In this document: positions 48,812-58,119 of the stretch, piece after piece
Layout of the letters: every line of letters starts with the position of its first letter
Position numbering within the stretch: the stretch's first letter is position 1
Assembly (NCBI GenBank): GCA_001899635.1
Contig: MKVQ01000017.1
Coordinates: forward strand, 153,018-217,017
Reading direction: 5' to 3'
DNA from: Myxococcales bacterium 68-20
Lineage (GTDB): Bacteria > Myxococcota_A > Polyangia > Polyangiales > Polyangiaceae
Length of the DNA stretch: 64,000 nucleotides
The notes under the pieces: generated by a model
What the model was told of the DNA's origin: nothing
The model's input: the letters and a program-made list of their open reading frames with translations, nothing else
Databases searched by the model: none
Made by a program: the position numbers and the translations under genes

Positions 48812-49279
48812 ATGTACAGTCGACGCGTGCCCGGTCCGCAGCGTCTCTTCCACGCCATCGTCGTCCTGGGGACCGCTCTCTCGAGCTGCGGAGGAAGGTT
48901 GGATCGCCCCGACGACGGCAAGGACGCCGAAGGCAACGACGGCGGCGTTGCCGATTCCGGACGACAAGCCGACGCGGGCAACACCTGCGTGGGCTCGGCG
49001 GACAAGCCGGAGGACTGTGCGTCGCCGGCCGATTTCTTCTGCGAGTATTGCTCGCCGACCGGAAGGAAGTGCCACTGCAACGCGAGCGCCCCCGACGACG
49101 CGACCGCCTGCGAGAAGACGCAGGACTATCACTGCCAGAGCTACGAGCCGATGACGGGATGCACGTGCGTGCGCGGCTCGCCGGCGAACCCGAGCGAGTG
49201 TGAGGCGTCGGCTTTCTTCTTCTGCCGCGTCGAGCAGCCCCTCATCGGTTGCGAATGCATCACGGTCATCACGCGATGA
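48812..49279 (+). CDS. Cysteine-rich lipoprotein
   Basis: The 155-residue product has a lipobox (VVLGTALSSCGG), a Gly/Asp linker, and then a small domain with about twelve cysteines in paired spacing: NTCVG, DCASPADFFCEYCSPTGRKCHC, ACEKTQDYHCQS, GCTCVRG, ECEASAFFFC and GCECIT. The repeated F-[FY]-C-x-C spacing suggests three tandem disulphide modules. The family is unknown. ATG 48812 or GTG 48827 could be the start. Confidence 0.75.
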   Translation: MYSRRVPGPQRLFHAIVVLGTALSSCGGRLDRPDDGKDAEGNDGGVADSGRQADAGNTCVGSADKPEDCASPADFFCEYCSPTGRKCHCNASAPDDATACEKTQDYHCQSYEPMTGCTCVRGSPANPSECEASAFFFCRVEQPLIGCECITVITR

Positions 49280-49310
49280 GCCCGCGAACGAGTGCGTCCC
49301 TGCGAGCCGC

Positions 49311-50051
49311 GTGTTGAAGGCCTTCCCGGAGCTCGCGAAGGCGGCGCGACGGCCCCTCCCTGACGGTGCCGAGGAGATCGGGCGACTCGATGCCACGAGC
49401 CGCGCCCTCCTTGCGAACGCGTGGGCCACGCGGGCGCGTTCCGAGCTCGACGCGTCGTCGGCGTTTGCGACGATGCTCCATGGAATCATCACCCTCGATG
49501 TGGAGCCGAGCGTGCGGTGGCTGGCGGCTCGTGCGGTCTGCGACGAGCTGAGGCACAGCGAAATCTGCCGGCACATGGCCGCCTGCTATGGCGCTGACGT
49601 CCCTGCCCTTGCACCGCCCCGGCGCGTGGAGCAAGCGACGGCGGGCCCCGTCGTGCACGCGATCGCGAACTGCGCGATCAGCGAGACCATCGCAAGCGCG
49701 TTCCTTTCGCGCTCGCTCGACGAAGCGCAGAGCGCGCTGTCGCATGCCGTCGTCCGTGAGCTCCTCGAAGACGAAGTCGATCACTCGCGCATCGGCTGGG
49801 CGCTCCTTGCGGGGATGGACAAAGGTGAGCAGCGGGCCCTGACAGCAGTCCTTCCACAAATCGTGCGGATCGTCCGGAACCTTTGGCTCGATGCCGCCGA
49901 GAAGACCGGCGACGATCTCCCCCGCGGACACGGATGCCTCCGTGGGACGGATCTCCTCACGGTGGTGGACGACGCGTTCCGCGAGCTGGTGATCCCGGGC
50001 TTGTCCTACGCAGGCATCGACCCGACGAGCGTCCGCCGCGAGCTCGGCTGA
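49311..50051 (+). CDS. Ferritin-like domain protein
   Basis: The 246-residue protein is all-helical with the myxobacterial ferritin-like pattern LDATSRALLANAWATRARSELDASSAFATM. The iron-ligand candidates are Glu in RARSELD, Glu and His in CDELRHSEIC, and Glu/His in EDEVDHSRIGWALL. The E...ExxH and E...ExxxH spacing suggests a di-iron site, used for oxidation or storage. The GTG at 49311 is the likely start. An ATG at 49276 overlapping the upstream stop reads only 13 codons to a stop in another frame. It is the first of a possible pair with the VWA gene. Confidence 0.8.
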   Translation: MLKAFPELAKAARRPLPDGAEEIGRLDATSRALLANAWATRARSELDASSAFATMLHGIITLDVEPSVRWLAARAVCDELRHSEICRHMAACYGADVPALAPPRRVEQATAGPVVHAIANCAISETIASAFLSRSLDEAQSALSHAVVRELLEDEVDHSRIGWALLAGMDKGEQRALTAVLPQIVRIVRNLWLDAAEKTGDDLPRGHGCLRGTDLLTVVDDAFRELVIPGLSYAGIDPTSVRRELG

Positions 50052-50260
50052 CGAGCTCATCGCCGATCGAGGCCGAAAACCGAGGGCGTGCGATGAGCGC
50101 CCAAACAACCGCCACTGTCGGCGCAGTCCAAGCCGCTTTGACGCTTATTCCCCCTCTAGCGCGAGCGTGTCCAGCGGTCGCTCATGGGGCAACGAGTGTC
50201 CCCGCGGCCTCGAGACACGATAGGCCAAGCAGGCGCCGGTCGACTCCGTGGATCCGAGGT

Positions 50261-51829
50261 ATGCTCGCCGACGCGATGCCCGTCTCGGCAGCACACGCGA
50301 AGGATCCCGTCGTCGCCGGACCGCTCGGAGGCCTTGCGCTCTCGGCGGTCCGTGCGGCCACGCCGATGATGATCGTGCGCGCGGTGCGCTGGTACCGCGA
50401 CCTCGCGCGCCTCGGGATCCACCTGCCCTTCTTCCTCGTGCATGACTTCGGGCTCCTCTACGCAGCGCCGAAGGAGCAGCTCGAGATCGGAGCGCGGCCC
50501 GGGCTCGATCACGTCGCGGCTCGGGTCCCGCGCTCGGCCGAGCTCCTCGCGACCTACCGCTCCGTCCTTGGCGAGATCGCTCAGAGCGAGGCCAGCGTGC
50601 GCGCCCGGAGCATGCGGCTCAGCGATGACCTCGTCGTCGTCGTGCTCGCGCGTGTCCTCGGCTCGCTCGTCCAGCGCACCAACAACATCAAGCCGCCCTA
50701 CGCCGCGTCGCTCCCGCTCGATCCCGAGATGGTGCGCGATCTCGACTCCCAGCTCGCCGGGCTCTTCGCATCGCTGCCCCGCAACTTCGAGATGGCGGTG
50801 CTCGACGGCCTCGCACGGTCGCGCCTCCACATCCTCACGCTGGCGGACGCACTCGACCTCGACACGCTCCGCCTTCTCGGCATGCTCGGTCCGGAGTCGA
50901 CCGCCGCGGGGGCGCTCGCGCACGTCGATCTGCTCGCCGCGATCTCGAGCCCGGCCGCGAACGACATCGTCAACTTCTCACTCGAGCTCCTCCCGAGCGT
51001 GCTCGAGACGCATCGCGCGAAGGCGACCGGCACACACGCGGTGCACGGCTACGCCGGGATCGGCAACAAGGGCTCGCTCGACTCGCTCGTCCTCACCGAG
51101 CTCGCCTGGGACGAGAACGAGTTCGCCCGCCGGATGATCGAGAACGAGATCCTCTATTACACGCGCGAGCAGGCGCCGGACGAGGCGCGTCGCCTCCACT
51201 ACCTCCTCATCGACGCGTCCGCCTCGATGCGCGGCGACCGCCAGGTGTTCGCGCGCGGGCTGTCGATCGCGCTCGGAAAGAAGCTCCAGCTCGCGGGCGA
51301 AGAGGTGTGGATGCGCTTCTTCGACTCCCGCCTCTACGACGTCCAGCGTTCGCGCCCGGGCCAGCTGCCCGCCGCCTACATCCTAGGGTTCAAGGGCGAG
51401 CGCGGGCGCAATCCGGCGCGCGTCTTCGCGCAGCTCGCGACCGAGCTCGCCCTGCTCCGCGCGCGCGATCAGCGCGACCCGGTCGTGCACCTCATCACGC
51501 ACGCGGCGCTGCACGTCCCGAGACAGCTCGTGCAGGAGGTACGTCGCCAGGCGCACCTCTTCGGCGTGTTCATCCTGCCGAGCGGCGGCGAGCTCGATCT
51601 CGAGTACCTCGACCTGCTCGAGGGCCACGCCGTGGTCGACCACGCCACGCTCACGGAGAAGACGGCGCGCGCGGCAGCCGCGACGAAGATCGTCGACGCC
51701 GCCGCGGAGCTGAACGATCGCGTCCCGCCGTCGCTCGCTCCGCGAAGCATGCGTCCCGGCGGCGGGGCCGACGAGGCGCCGCCCTCGCTCCGCCCGCCGC
51801 GGACGTCGATGCCGCCGCCCGGTCGCTGA
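50261..51829 (+). CDS. VWA-domain protein with intact MIDAS
   Basis: A 522-residue protein without a signal peptide. An N-terminal helical region of about 300 residues (AATPMMIVRAVRWYRDLARLG, DFGLLYAAPKEQLEIG) precedes a von Willebrand A domain with the metal-ion site DASAS (Asp318, Ser320, Ser322), VWMRFFDSRLYD and VHLITHAALHVPRQL. The C-terminus is Pro/Arg-rich. VWA proteins bind partner proteins through Mg; in bacteria they often work with AAA+ ATPases, but none is adjacent. ATG 50261 or 50276 is chosen because the 170 bases upstream are AT-richer and lack coding bias. An ATG at 50093 would give a longer form. Confidence 0.8.
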   Translation: MLADAMPVSAAHAKDPVVAGPLGGLALSAVRAATPMMIVRAVRWYRDLARLGIHLPFFLVHDFGLLYAAPKEQLEIGARPGLDHVAARVPRSAELLATYRSVLGEIAQSEASVRARSMRLSDDLVVVVLARVLGSLVQRTNNIKPPYAASLPLDPEMVRDLDSQLAGLFASLPRNFEMAVLDGLARSRLHILTLADALDLDTLRLLGMLGPESTAAGALAHVDLLAAISSPAANDIVNFSLELLPSVLETHRAKATGTHAVHGYAGIGNKGSLDSLVLTELAWDENEFARRMIENEILYYTREQAPDEARRLHYLLIDASASMRGDRQVFARGLSIALGKKLQLAGEEVWMRFFDSRLYDVQRSRPGQLPAAYILGFKGERGRNPARVFAQLATELALLRARDQRDPVVHLITHAALHVPRQLVQEVRRQAHLFGVFILPSGGELDLEYLDLLEGHAVVDHATLTEKTARAAAATKIVDAAAELNDRVPPSLAPRSMRPGGGADEAPPSLRPPRTSMPPPGR

Positions 51830-51977
51830 CTCGCTCGCGCGCGTGTTTCTGGCTGCCCTTTCGCCCAGATCCCACCCCGATTGGTAGGGGCGATGTCTCA
51901 TCGACTCGTTTCAGCGGGGCATATCGAGTCTCGCCCGCTCTCGCCGACGGCATACGACATGCTCCACCGAGACCTCG

Positions 51978-54308
51978 ATGCGACGTCTGCGACAGATGGC
52001 TGGAGCGATGTTCATGGTTGTCGGGTTTGCGCTCGGATGCGATTCCGCGCCCGGGTCCGGCTCCAAGGTATCGAAGCAGGGTAACGGCGCCCCTGGCGAC
52101 GCCGGCGGCCTCGGCGACGCCGGCGGCCTCGGCAACTACGGCAACTACGGCGACTACGGCGACCACCCAGTCGCGGTGACGACGACGATCTCGGCAGAGC
52201 GGCGGGGCGAGCTCGCCAAGCTTCAAACGCAGCTCGACACGGTGAAGGACCTCGACGCGGCAGGCTTCGCCGCGTCCTACGCGGTGCCGTTCACGACGAC
52301 GCTCGGTTACGACCCGCTGACCGCGAACGGCGTCGATCGGATCGCGGCATCGAGCTTCGCGCTCGACGAGGACGAGAAGGCGGCGCTCGGTACGAACGGA
52401 TTCGTCATCAGTGAGCGCAAACGCTTTCCGACCTTCGGTTACGGCTATCTGAGCATCTACAGCGACGACCTGCCCGTCTACGTGTCGGCGGACTCGATGC
52501 TCTATGCCGTGCACTCTTCATTCGACGACATCTTGAAGGCGATCGAGGAGAGCGTGCTCCGCACGAAGCTCGCGAAGCTTCTCGACCGCATGCGCTCCGC
52601 GCTCGCTGGCGGTGCGGGATCGGGGCTCTCTCCCAGGGCCCGCGCCGACGCAGATGTGTACCTCTCCGTCGCTGCGAGCTTGCTCGCTGGCCGGTTCGAT
52701 GGTCCCACGGCCGGAGGTGACGCTGCCGCTGCGGGGATGCTGTATTCGAACGCGGCCAAGGCATCGGACCCCACGACGGTCAAAATCTTCGGCGTCGCGC
52801 GCAACATCGACTTCTCGCAATTCAAGCCACGCGGCCACTACACCAAAAGCGAGAAGCTCAAGACGTACTTCCAAGCAATGATGTGGCTCGGACGCATCGA
52901 TCTGCGCCTCCTGGAGACGATGCCCGACTCCACTCAGGTGTTTCGGCGAAACCAGCTCGAGGCCGCGTACGTACTCCGTGCGCTCATGGACGAAGCCGCG
53001 CTCGCGGAGTGGAGGCAGATCGACGCGACGATCGGGGGGTTCGTCGGCGAGCCGGACAACATGACGCTCCCGCAGCTCGATCGCCTGCTCGCGGACCTGA
53101 AGATCGACAGCCCATCGCAACTCGCGGGGCTCCCGGATGCCACGATCGCCCAGGCGATCGTCGACGGCGCCTACGGCGCGCAGCGCATCTCGAGCCACAT
53201 CATGGTGAACGGTCTCGGCAGCGGGACGATGCCGCTCTCCAGCACGTTCCTCCTCCTCGGTCAGCGCTACGTGCTCGACAGCCACGTCTTCTCGAATGTC
53301 GTCTACGACCGCGTCAAGCACGGCGCCGTGCCCCGAATGATGCCAAACCCGCTCGACGTCGCTTTCGCCGCATTCCGCAACGATCAGGCGGGCCAGCTGC
53401 TCGGTCCCGAGCTCGAGCGCTACGACTACGCCTCCGACCTCGCATCGATGCGCGTCCTCGCCGAGGCCCACCCGCAGACGTACTGGGAGGCGAACCTCTA
53501 CAACGAGTGGCTGTCGATGTTGCGGACGCTCTCGCCGACGTCCGACGTCGCGAGCCCATCCGCCGTCGGGCTGCCGCGCGTCACCGGCACGGAAGCATGG
53601 GGGCGACGGCTCCTCTCCGCCCAGCTCGCATCTTGGGCGGAGCTCCGTCACAACACGATCCTCTACGTGAAGCAGTCGTACACGAGCGAGGCTTCCTGCG
53701 AGTATCCCGACGCCTACGTCGACCCGTATCCGGAGCTCTTCACCAAGCTGGCGGCCTTTGCGGCTCGTGGCTCGACGTTGATGGCCGAGCTGGAGCTCCC
53801 CGACGATCTCCTCGTCCAGGCCGTAGCCACGTACTTCGAGCGCGTCCGCCGCGTCGCCGCGACCCTGGGGGCGATGGCGAAGAACCAGCGCACCGGCGCA
53901 CCGCACACGGCCGAGCAGCTCGCATTCATCAACGAGCTCAACTTCCGCCCGAGCGGAGGCTGTGGCGGCGGGCCGCCGAGGCTCAATGGCTGGTACGCGA
54001 AGCTCTTCTTCGACGTGAGCGCTGCGACGGAATCCAATCCGATCGTCGCCGACGTCCACACCCAGCCGACCGACGAGAGTGGCGCGGTGGTAGGGCGGAT
54101 CCTCCACGTCGGTACCGGCACACCGCGAACGATGGTCGTGACGGTGGAGAGCTGTTCGGGCCCGCGCGCGTACGTCGGCCTGGTGTCGAGCTACCACGAG
54201 CGCATCACGGAGGACTTCGAACGACTGACCGACGAGAGCTGGGGGACGGGCTTCATCGAGAATCCGCCTCCGGACGTCGGCTGGATCAAGGACCTCGTTC
54301 AGCGCTGA
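51978..54308 (+). CDS. DUF3160-type lipoprotein
   Basis: The 776-residue protein has a lipobox (MVVGFALGCDS), a Gly/Asp/Asn/Tyr repeat linker, and a long helical domain resembling the DUF3160 family: LPVYVSADSMLYAVHSSFDDIL, RGHYTKSEKLKTYFQAMMWLGRIDLRLL, QRYVLDSHVFSNVVYDRV, SWAELRHNTILYVKQSYT. A C-terminal beta-rich domain (GRILHVGTGTPRTMVVTVESCSG) ends it. The family function is unknown; a predominantly alpha-helical repeat body is expected. ATG 51978 starts the signal peptide. Confidence 0.85.
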   Translation: MRRLRQMAGAMFMVVGFALGCDSAPGSGSKVSKQGNGAPGDAGGLGDAGGLGNYGNYGDYGDHPVAVTTTISAERRGELAKLQTQLDTVKDLDAAGFAASYAVPFTTTLGYDPLTANGVDRIAASSFALDEDEKAALGTNGFVISERKRFPTFGYGYLSIYSDDLPVYVSADSMLYAVHSSFDDILKAIEESVLRTKLAKLLDRMRSALAGGAGSGLSPRARADADVYLSVAASLLAGRFDGPTAGGDAAAAGMLYSNAAKASDPTTVKIFGVARNIDFSQFKPRGHYTKSEKLKTYFQAMMWLGRIDLRLLETMPDSTQVFRRNQLEAAYVLRALMDEAALAEWRQIDATIGGFVGEPDNMTLPQLDRLLADLKIDSPSQLAGLPDATIAQAIVDGAYGAQRISSHIMVNGLGSGTMPLSSTFLLLGQRYVLDSHVFSNVVYDRVKHGAVPRMMPNPLDVAFAAFRNDQAGQLLGPELERYDYASDLASMRVLAEAHPQTYWEANLYNEWLSMLRTLSPTSDVASPSAVGLPRVTGTEAWGRRLLSAQLASWAELRHNTILYVKQSYTSEASCEYPDAYVDPYPELFTKLAAFAARGSTLMAELELPDDLLVQAVATYFERVRRVAATLGAMAKNQRTGAPHTAEQLAFINELNFRPSGGCGGGPPRLNGWYAKLFFDVSAATESNPIVADVHTQPTDESGAVVGRILHVGTGTPRTMVVTVESCSGPRAYVGLVSSYHERITEDFERLTDESWGTGFIENPPPDVGWIKDLVQR
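52095..52163 (+). repeat. In-frame tandem repeats in the DUF3160 lipoprotein linker
   Basis: An 18-bp unit encoding GDAGGL is present twice in perfect copy, followed by a 9-bp unit encoding GNY/GDY in three near-perfect copies and a partial fourth. All units are multiples of three, so copy number could vary without a frameshift. Confidence 0.85.
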
Positions 54309-54329
54309 TCCTACCGTGCCACCCGGCGA

Positions 54330-55160
54330 TCAACGGCCGACGCCGAGGTCGTGGTGCGCCTTCACGCGATCGGCGGACAAGGCTTTGTCGTACACGGCGA
54401 CCTCGTCGAGGACGCCTTCGAAGTCCTTGCCGCCCAGGAAGAGGATGACGTCGGCGGCGCGCGCCTCACGCGCGTCGGGAGCACGGCCCGCCGCGATGCC
54501 GTCTCGGTAGAGGACGAGCTCGTCGCCGTCGTAGGTGGCGACCACGTGCGTGAACGCTCCGAGCTTCGGCGCCGAGGACGAGACCGAGGTGCTGACGTCG
54601 TCCACGTGACGTTCGAACGTCAGGCCGACCGGATCGAGCAGCGACAGCCCCACGTTCTGACGTCCCGCGGGGCTCGACCATTCACGGCTGACGAAGTAGC
54701 GGACGGTCGGCTCGATGCGGAGCGGCTTCACCCAGCCCTCGATCGAGAAGGGCTTTCGGCCGCCGAAGTCGAAGCCGCTGCCGAGGGCGGAGACGCCCGC
54801 GACCGTGCCGTCGAACCCGACCGCGCTGTTCGGGTCCGCTGCGATCGCTCCGGGCGCTCCGAACACGCAATTCCCCGAGTAGGCAGCGTGGTTACCGTGC
54901 CCGGACTCGTCGAGGGCGACCGCTCCGCTCGTCTCGCCGAACCGCCAGTACGCGATCGGCGCATCGGCGATCACCGCATCACGGTAGGCAGGGCTCGCGA
55001 CGTCGCGCTCCGGAGGGGCGACCTCGCTGACACCGGCGTCCGGGCCGCCGTCGCTCGCCGCCGGGGCGAGGTCGGCAATGTGGACGAGGCACCCCGTGAA
55101 GGACACGATGATTCCCCCGACGAACAGCAGCGCGCGAGAGGACGATGCCCGCGACGTCAC
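54330..55160 (-). CDS. LamG-like lipoprotein
   Basis: The 276-residue product has a lipobox (GGIIVSFTGCLV), a short linker, and a complete laminin-G/concanavalin domain: PIAYWRFGETSGAVALDESG, GFDFGGRKPFSIEGWVKPL, FTHVVATYDGDELVLYRDG and FEGVLDEVAVYDKALSADRVKAH. The WxF, EGWVK and DEVAVYDxAL motifs are diagnostic of the LamG family, which often binds carbohydrate. It is convergent with the DUF3160 gene, with only 21 bases between. Confidence 0.9.
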   Translation of the reverse strand: MTSRASSSRALLFVGGIIVSFTGCLVHIADLAPAASDGGPDAGVSEVAPPERDVASPAYRDAVIADAPIAYWRFGETSGAVALDESGHGNHAAYSGNCVFGAPGAIAADPNSAVGFDGTVAGVSALGSGFDFGGRKPFSIEGWVKPLRIEPTVRYFVSREWSSPAGRQNVGLSLLDPVGLTFERHVDDVSTSVSSSAPKLGAFTHVVATYDGDELVLYRDGIAAGRAPDAREARAADVILFLGGKDFEGVLDEVAVYDKALSADRVKAHHDLGVGR

Positions 55161-55187
55161 GCGACGAGCGTACCAGAGTCGTGATCG

Positions 55188-56561
55188 TCAGCGATCGTGG
55201 CGCGCGCGGATCATGTTGAGATAGCGCCTTCCGATGCCGAGCGCCGCGGCGGCGCGCTGGGTATCGCCCCCGTGCTCGGCAAGCGCCTGGGCGAGGTAGG
55301 CGCGCTCGAACGTATCGAGCACGATCTGCTTCGCCCGCGTGAACGGCAGCTTGCTGGCGAGGACACGCCGGAGCACGTCGAGATCGAGCTCGGCGCCGCG
55401 CGCGCTCGCCGCCCCGGTCTCGACCTCGGCGGCCTGACTGACGGGCTCGCCCTCCGTACCGAGGACGAGCTGGCGAGTCACCGCGTTACGGAGCTCGCGG
55501 ACGTTCCCCGGCCACGAGTAGGCCTCCCACCTTCGAAGGATGTCGGGGCTCAGCGCGTGCTCGTTTCCTCCGAGCTCCTTCCAGAAGTGGCGCGCGAGCA
55601 GCCCGATGTCGCCACGTCGATCGCGGAGCGGCGGGAGCTCGATGCGCGCGATGGCGAGACGATGAAACAGATCATCGCGGAACCGTCCCGCCTGGACCTC
55701 GTCGTCGAGGTTACGCCGCGTCGCTGCGATGAGGCGGACGTCGACGCGGATGGTCTGCGTGCCACCGACGCGACGGAACTCCGCGCGCTCGATCGCGCGC
55801 AGGAGCTTCGACTGGAGCGGGAGCTCGAGGTCGCCGATCTCGTCGATGAGCAGCGTCCCCTCGTGTGCCTGCTCGAACACCCCCTTGCGCTGCCCGACAG
55901 CACCGGTGAACGCGCCGCGCTCGTGACCGAAGAGCTCGCTCTCGACGAGAGACGGCGGAACGGCGGTGCAATCGAACACCACGAACGGGCCGCGTGAACG
56001 AGGCCCCTCCTCGTGGAGCGCCTCGGCGAGGACCTCCTTGCCGGTGCCCGTCTCCCCCTCGATGATCACGCCGATCGTGGACGCAGAGAGGCGCTTGCAG
56101 AGGCCGTACAGGCGACGCATCTCCGTACTGGCCCCGAGCAAGCGGCCGAACTGCATCTGCGGCTCGAGCGGGACGGGGGCGGAGCCGGCGGAACGCTCGA
56201 CGTAGAGCTCGGTCTCTCCCACGCGGATGCGCTCGCCTCCGCGGACGAAGGCATCCTTGACGGCGATGCCATTGATCCAGGTGCCGTTCGTCGAGCCGAG
56301 ATCGGTGATGCGGAGCGCGTCGCCAACGAGATCGATCGCCGCGTGGCGGCGGGAGACGAGGCGATCCTGGATCCGGATCGGGCAGACGGAGCTCTGACCG
56401 ATCAGGAGCCGGGACGGCTGCGACCCGTCGATCGTGAAGGAGTGCGCGGCATGTGCGACATCGCGAAGGAGGAAAGTTGCGCTCGGCTCCGGCGTCGGAT
56501 CGAACCTGCTCGCCGTCTGGGTCGAGAGATCGTCGAAGTCATCGTCGAAGTCGTCCGGCAC
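55188..56561 (-). CDS. Sigma54-dependent transcriptional activator with N-terminal FHA domain
   Basis: The 457-residue protein has an FHA domain (residues ~50-122: LLIGQSSVCPIRIQD, LVSRRHAAI, DLGSTNGTWING). An AAA+ activator domain follows (Walker A GETGTGKE, ESELFGHERGAFTGA with the sigma54-contacting GAFTGA, Walker B TLLIDEIGDL, SWPGNVREL). A Fis-type HTH ends the protein (DTQRAAAALGIGRRYLNMIRA). FHA domains bind phosphothreonine, so the activator is likely switched by a Ser/Thr kinase. The divergent kinase gene starts only 73 bases away and is the obvious candidate. Confidence 0.95.
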   Translation of the reverse strand: MPDDFDDDFDDLSTQTASRFDPTPEPSATFLLRDVAHAAHSFTIDGSQPSRLLIGQSSVCPIRIQDRLVSRRHAAIDLVGDALRITDLGSTNGTWINGIAVKDAFVRGGERIRVGETELYVERSAGSAPVPLEPQMQFGRLLGASTEMRRLYGLCKRLSASTIGVIIEGETGTGKEVLAEALHEEGPRSRGPFVVFDCTAVPPSLVESELFGHERGAFTGAVGQRKGVFEQAHEGTLLIDEIGDLELPLQSKLLRAIERAEFRRVGGTQTIRVDVRLIAATRRNLDDEVQAGRFRDDLFHRLAIARIELPPLRDRRGDIGLLARHFWKELGGNEHALSPDILRRWEAYSWPGNVRELRNAVTRQLVLGTEGEPVSQAAEVETGAASARGAELDLDVLRRVLASKLPFTRAKQIVLDTFERAYLAQALAEHGGDTQRAAAALGIGRRYLNMIRARHDR

Positions 56562-56634
56562 GCGGCGATCCTACCAGGCGCCAGGCGATCGCGTCCGGGC
56601 CGTCCGCGTGGATCGGTTAGAATGGGCGATCGCC
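56562..56634. promoter_or_regulatory. Shared divergent promoter region
   Basis: Seventy-three bases separate the start of the FHA-sigma54 activator gene from the start of the divergent kinase gene. Both promoters or a shared operator must lie here or within the genes. No clear -24/-12 sigma54 element is visible. Confidence 0.5.
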
Positions 56635-58119
56635 GTGCGGGCCAGCTCCGAGAACACCGAGGGCTTTCCGGAGCGGGTGGGGAGATACGAGCTCCTCGTC
56701 CCCGTCGCGAGCGGCGGCATGGCAACGGTGTACCTCGCGCGCCATCGCGGCGTCGGCGGCTTCGAGCGCGACGTCGCGCTGAAGCTGACGCATGCGTCCC
56801 TCGGCACCGAGCCCGACACGGCGTACGAGCTCATCGAAGAGGCGAAGCTCGCATCGCGGATCCGTCATCCGAACGTGGTCGCGGTCCTCGATGCCGGAGA
56901 CGATCAGAACGGCGTCTTCCTCGTCATGGAGTACATCGAAGGCGACACGCTCGCCGGCCTGCTCCGCGCCCATCGCAGAGGCGAGCAGGAGCTACCGCTC
57001 GAGATCGCGTTGCGCGCCCTCCTGGACGCCCTCGCCGGCCTTCACGCAGCGCACGAGCTGCACGGCGAGGACGGTACGCCGCTCGGGCTCGTGCATCGTG
57101 ACTTCTCTCCCCAGAACGTCCTCGTCGGCATCGACGGGCTCGGCAGGTTGAGCGACTTCGGGATCGCGAAGGCGATCAGCCGTGCCGGCTTCACCGGCAC
57201 CGGGACGATCAAGGGCAAGCTCGGGTACATGTCGCCCGAACAGGTGCGTGGCCGGCCGCTCGATCGGCGGTCCGACGTGTGGGCAGCAGGCGTCGTGGCC
57301 TGGGAGCTCCTCACGCGGCGGAGGCTCTTCACGGGTTCGGATCAATCGGCGATCTTCTTCAAGATCGTGAGCGAGGACGCCCCACGCATCCGGTCGGTGA
57401 AGCCGGACGTTCCGCAGAGGCTCGACGAGGTCGTCGCAAGCGCCTTGGTACGAGAGCCCGATGGCAGGACGCGAAGCGCCGACGAGCTCCGGCGCCGAAT
57501 CGAAGAAGCGTGCACGGCTGCGAACCTGCGATTGGCGAGCACGTCCGAGGTCGCCTCGTTCATGGAGGCGGGTCTTGCCGAAAGGCTCGCGACGCGACGC
57601 GCGCAGATCGCCGAGGTGCGTGCACGACGCGGCGCGCCTCCGGTGGACGAGGAGACGAAGACTGAAACGTTCGTGCATCGCCGGGTGCCCGAGCCGGCGA
57701 GACCTGCCACCCCCACCCCGACGGGCGGAGCGCGTCGCGCCCTCCGAGCGGGCCTGATCGCGGCGGCGATCGTCGTCCCCGCCGGTGTCCTCGCTGCGCG
57801 AGCCGCAGGCACGTCGGTGACGGGCACGGCCGCGACGGCCGTCATTGCCTCGACGCCGCAAACCAGCGTGGCGGATGCACCGAGCGGCACCACGACGAGC
57901 GTCGACGAAGAAGCTGGCGCGCTTCAGGCAGGCGCGACACCGGCGCCGATGCGCCCGGGCGCTCGTTCCGGCAGCGCACCGCGACGGGCCGGACCTCCTC
58001 CTCGGCGCCCGATTGCCGAGACGACCGCGTCATCGCGAAGCCCACACGAGGGAGCGGCAACCGCGCCCCTCACGCAGCCGAGGTCACCGTTCCGGAACCC
58101 CTACGAGGACGGGCGTTGA
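56635..58119 (+). CDS. Ser/Thr protein kinase of the myxobacterial HRDFSP type
   Basis: A 494-residue kinase: Gly loop VASGGMATVY, Lys50 in DVALKL, catalytic HRDFSPQN with Asp156, DFG at 174-176, and KLGYMSPEQVRG. All core residues are present. After the kinase domain (to ~290) comes a charged helical stretch, a membrane span near residue 375 (GLIAAAIVVPAGVLAARA), and a low-complexity Ser/Thr/Pro/Arg C-terminus outside. GTG 56635 is used. Its substrate is probably the FHA protein encoded divergently, but this is from context. The next gene overlaps the stop (TTGA). Confidence 0.92.
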   Translation: MRASSENTEGFPERVGRYELLVPVASGGMATVYLARHRGVGGFERDVALKLTHASLGTEPDTAYELIEEAKLASRIRHPNVVAVLDAGDDQNGVFLVMEYIEGDTLAGLLRAHRRGEQELPLEIALRALLDALAGLHAAHELHGEDGTPLGLVHRDFSPQNVLVGIDGLGRLSDFGIAKAISRAGFTGTGTIKGKLGYMSPEQVRGRPLDRRSDVWAAGVVAWELLTRRRLFTGSDQSAIFFKIVSEDAPRIRSVKPDVPQRLDEVVASALVREPDGRTRSADELRRRIEEACTAANLRLASTSEVASFMEAGLAERLATRRAQIAEVRARRGAPPVDEETKTETFVHRRVPEPARPATPTPTGGARRALRAGLIAAAIVVPAGVLAARAAGTSVTGTAATAVIASTPQTSVADAPSGTTTSVDEEAGALQAGATPAPMRPGARSGSAPRRAGPPPRRPIAETTASSRSPHEGAATAPLTQPRSPFRNPYEDGR

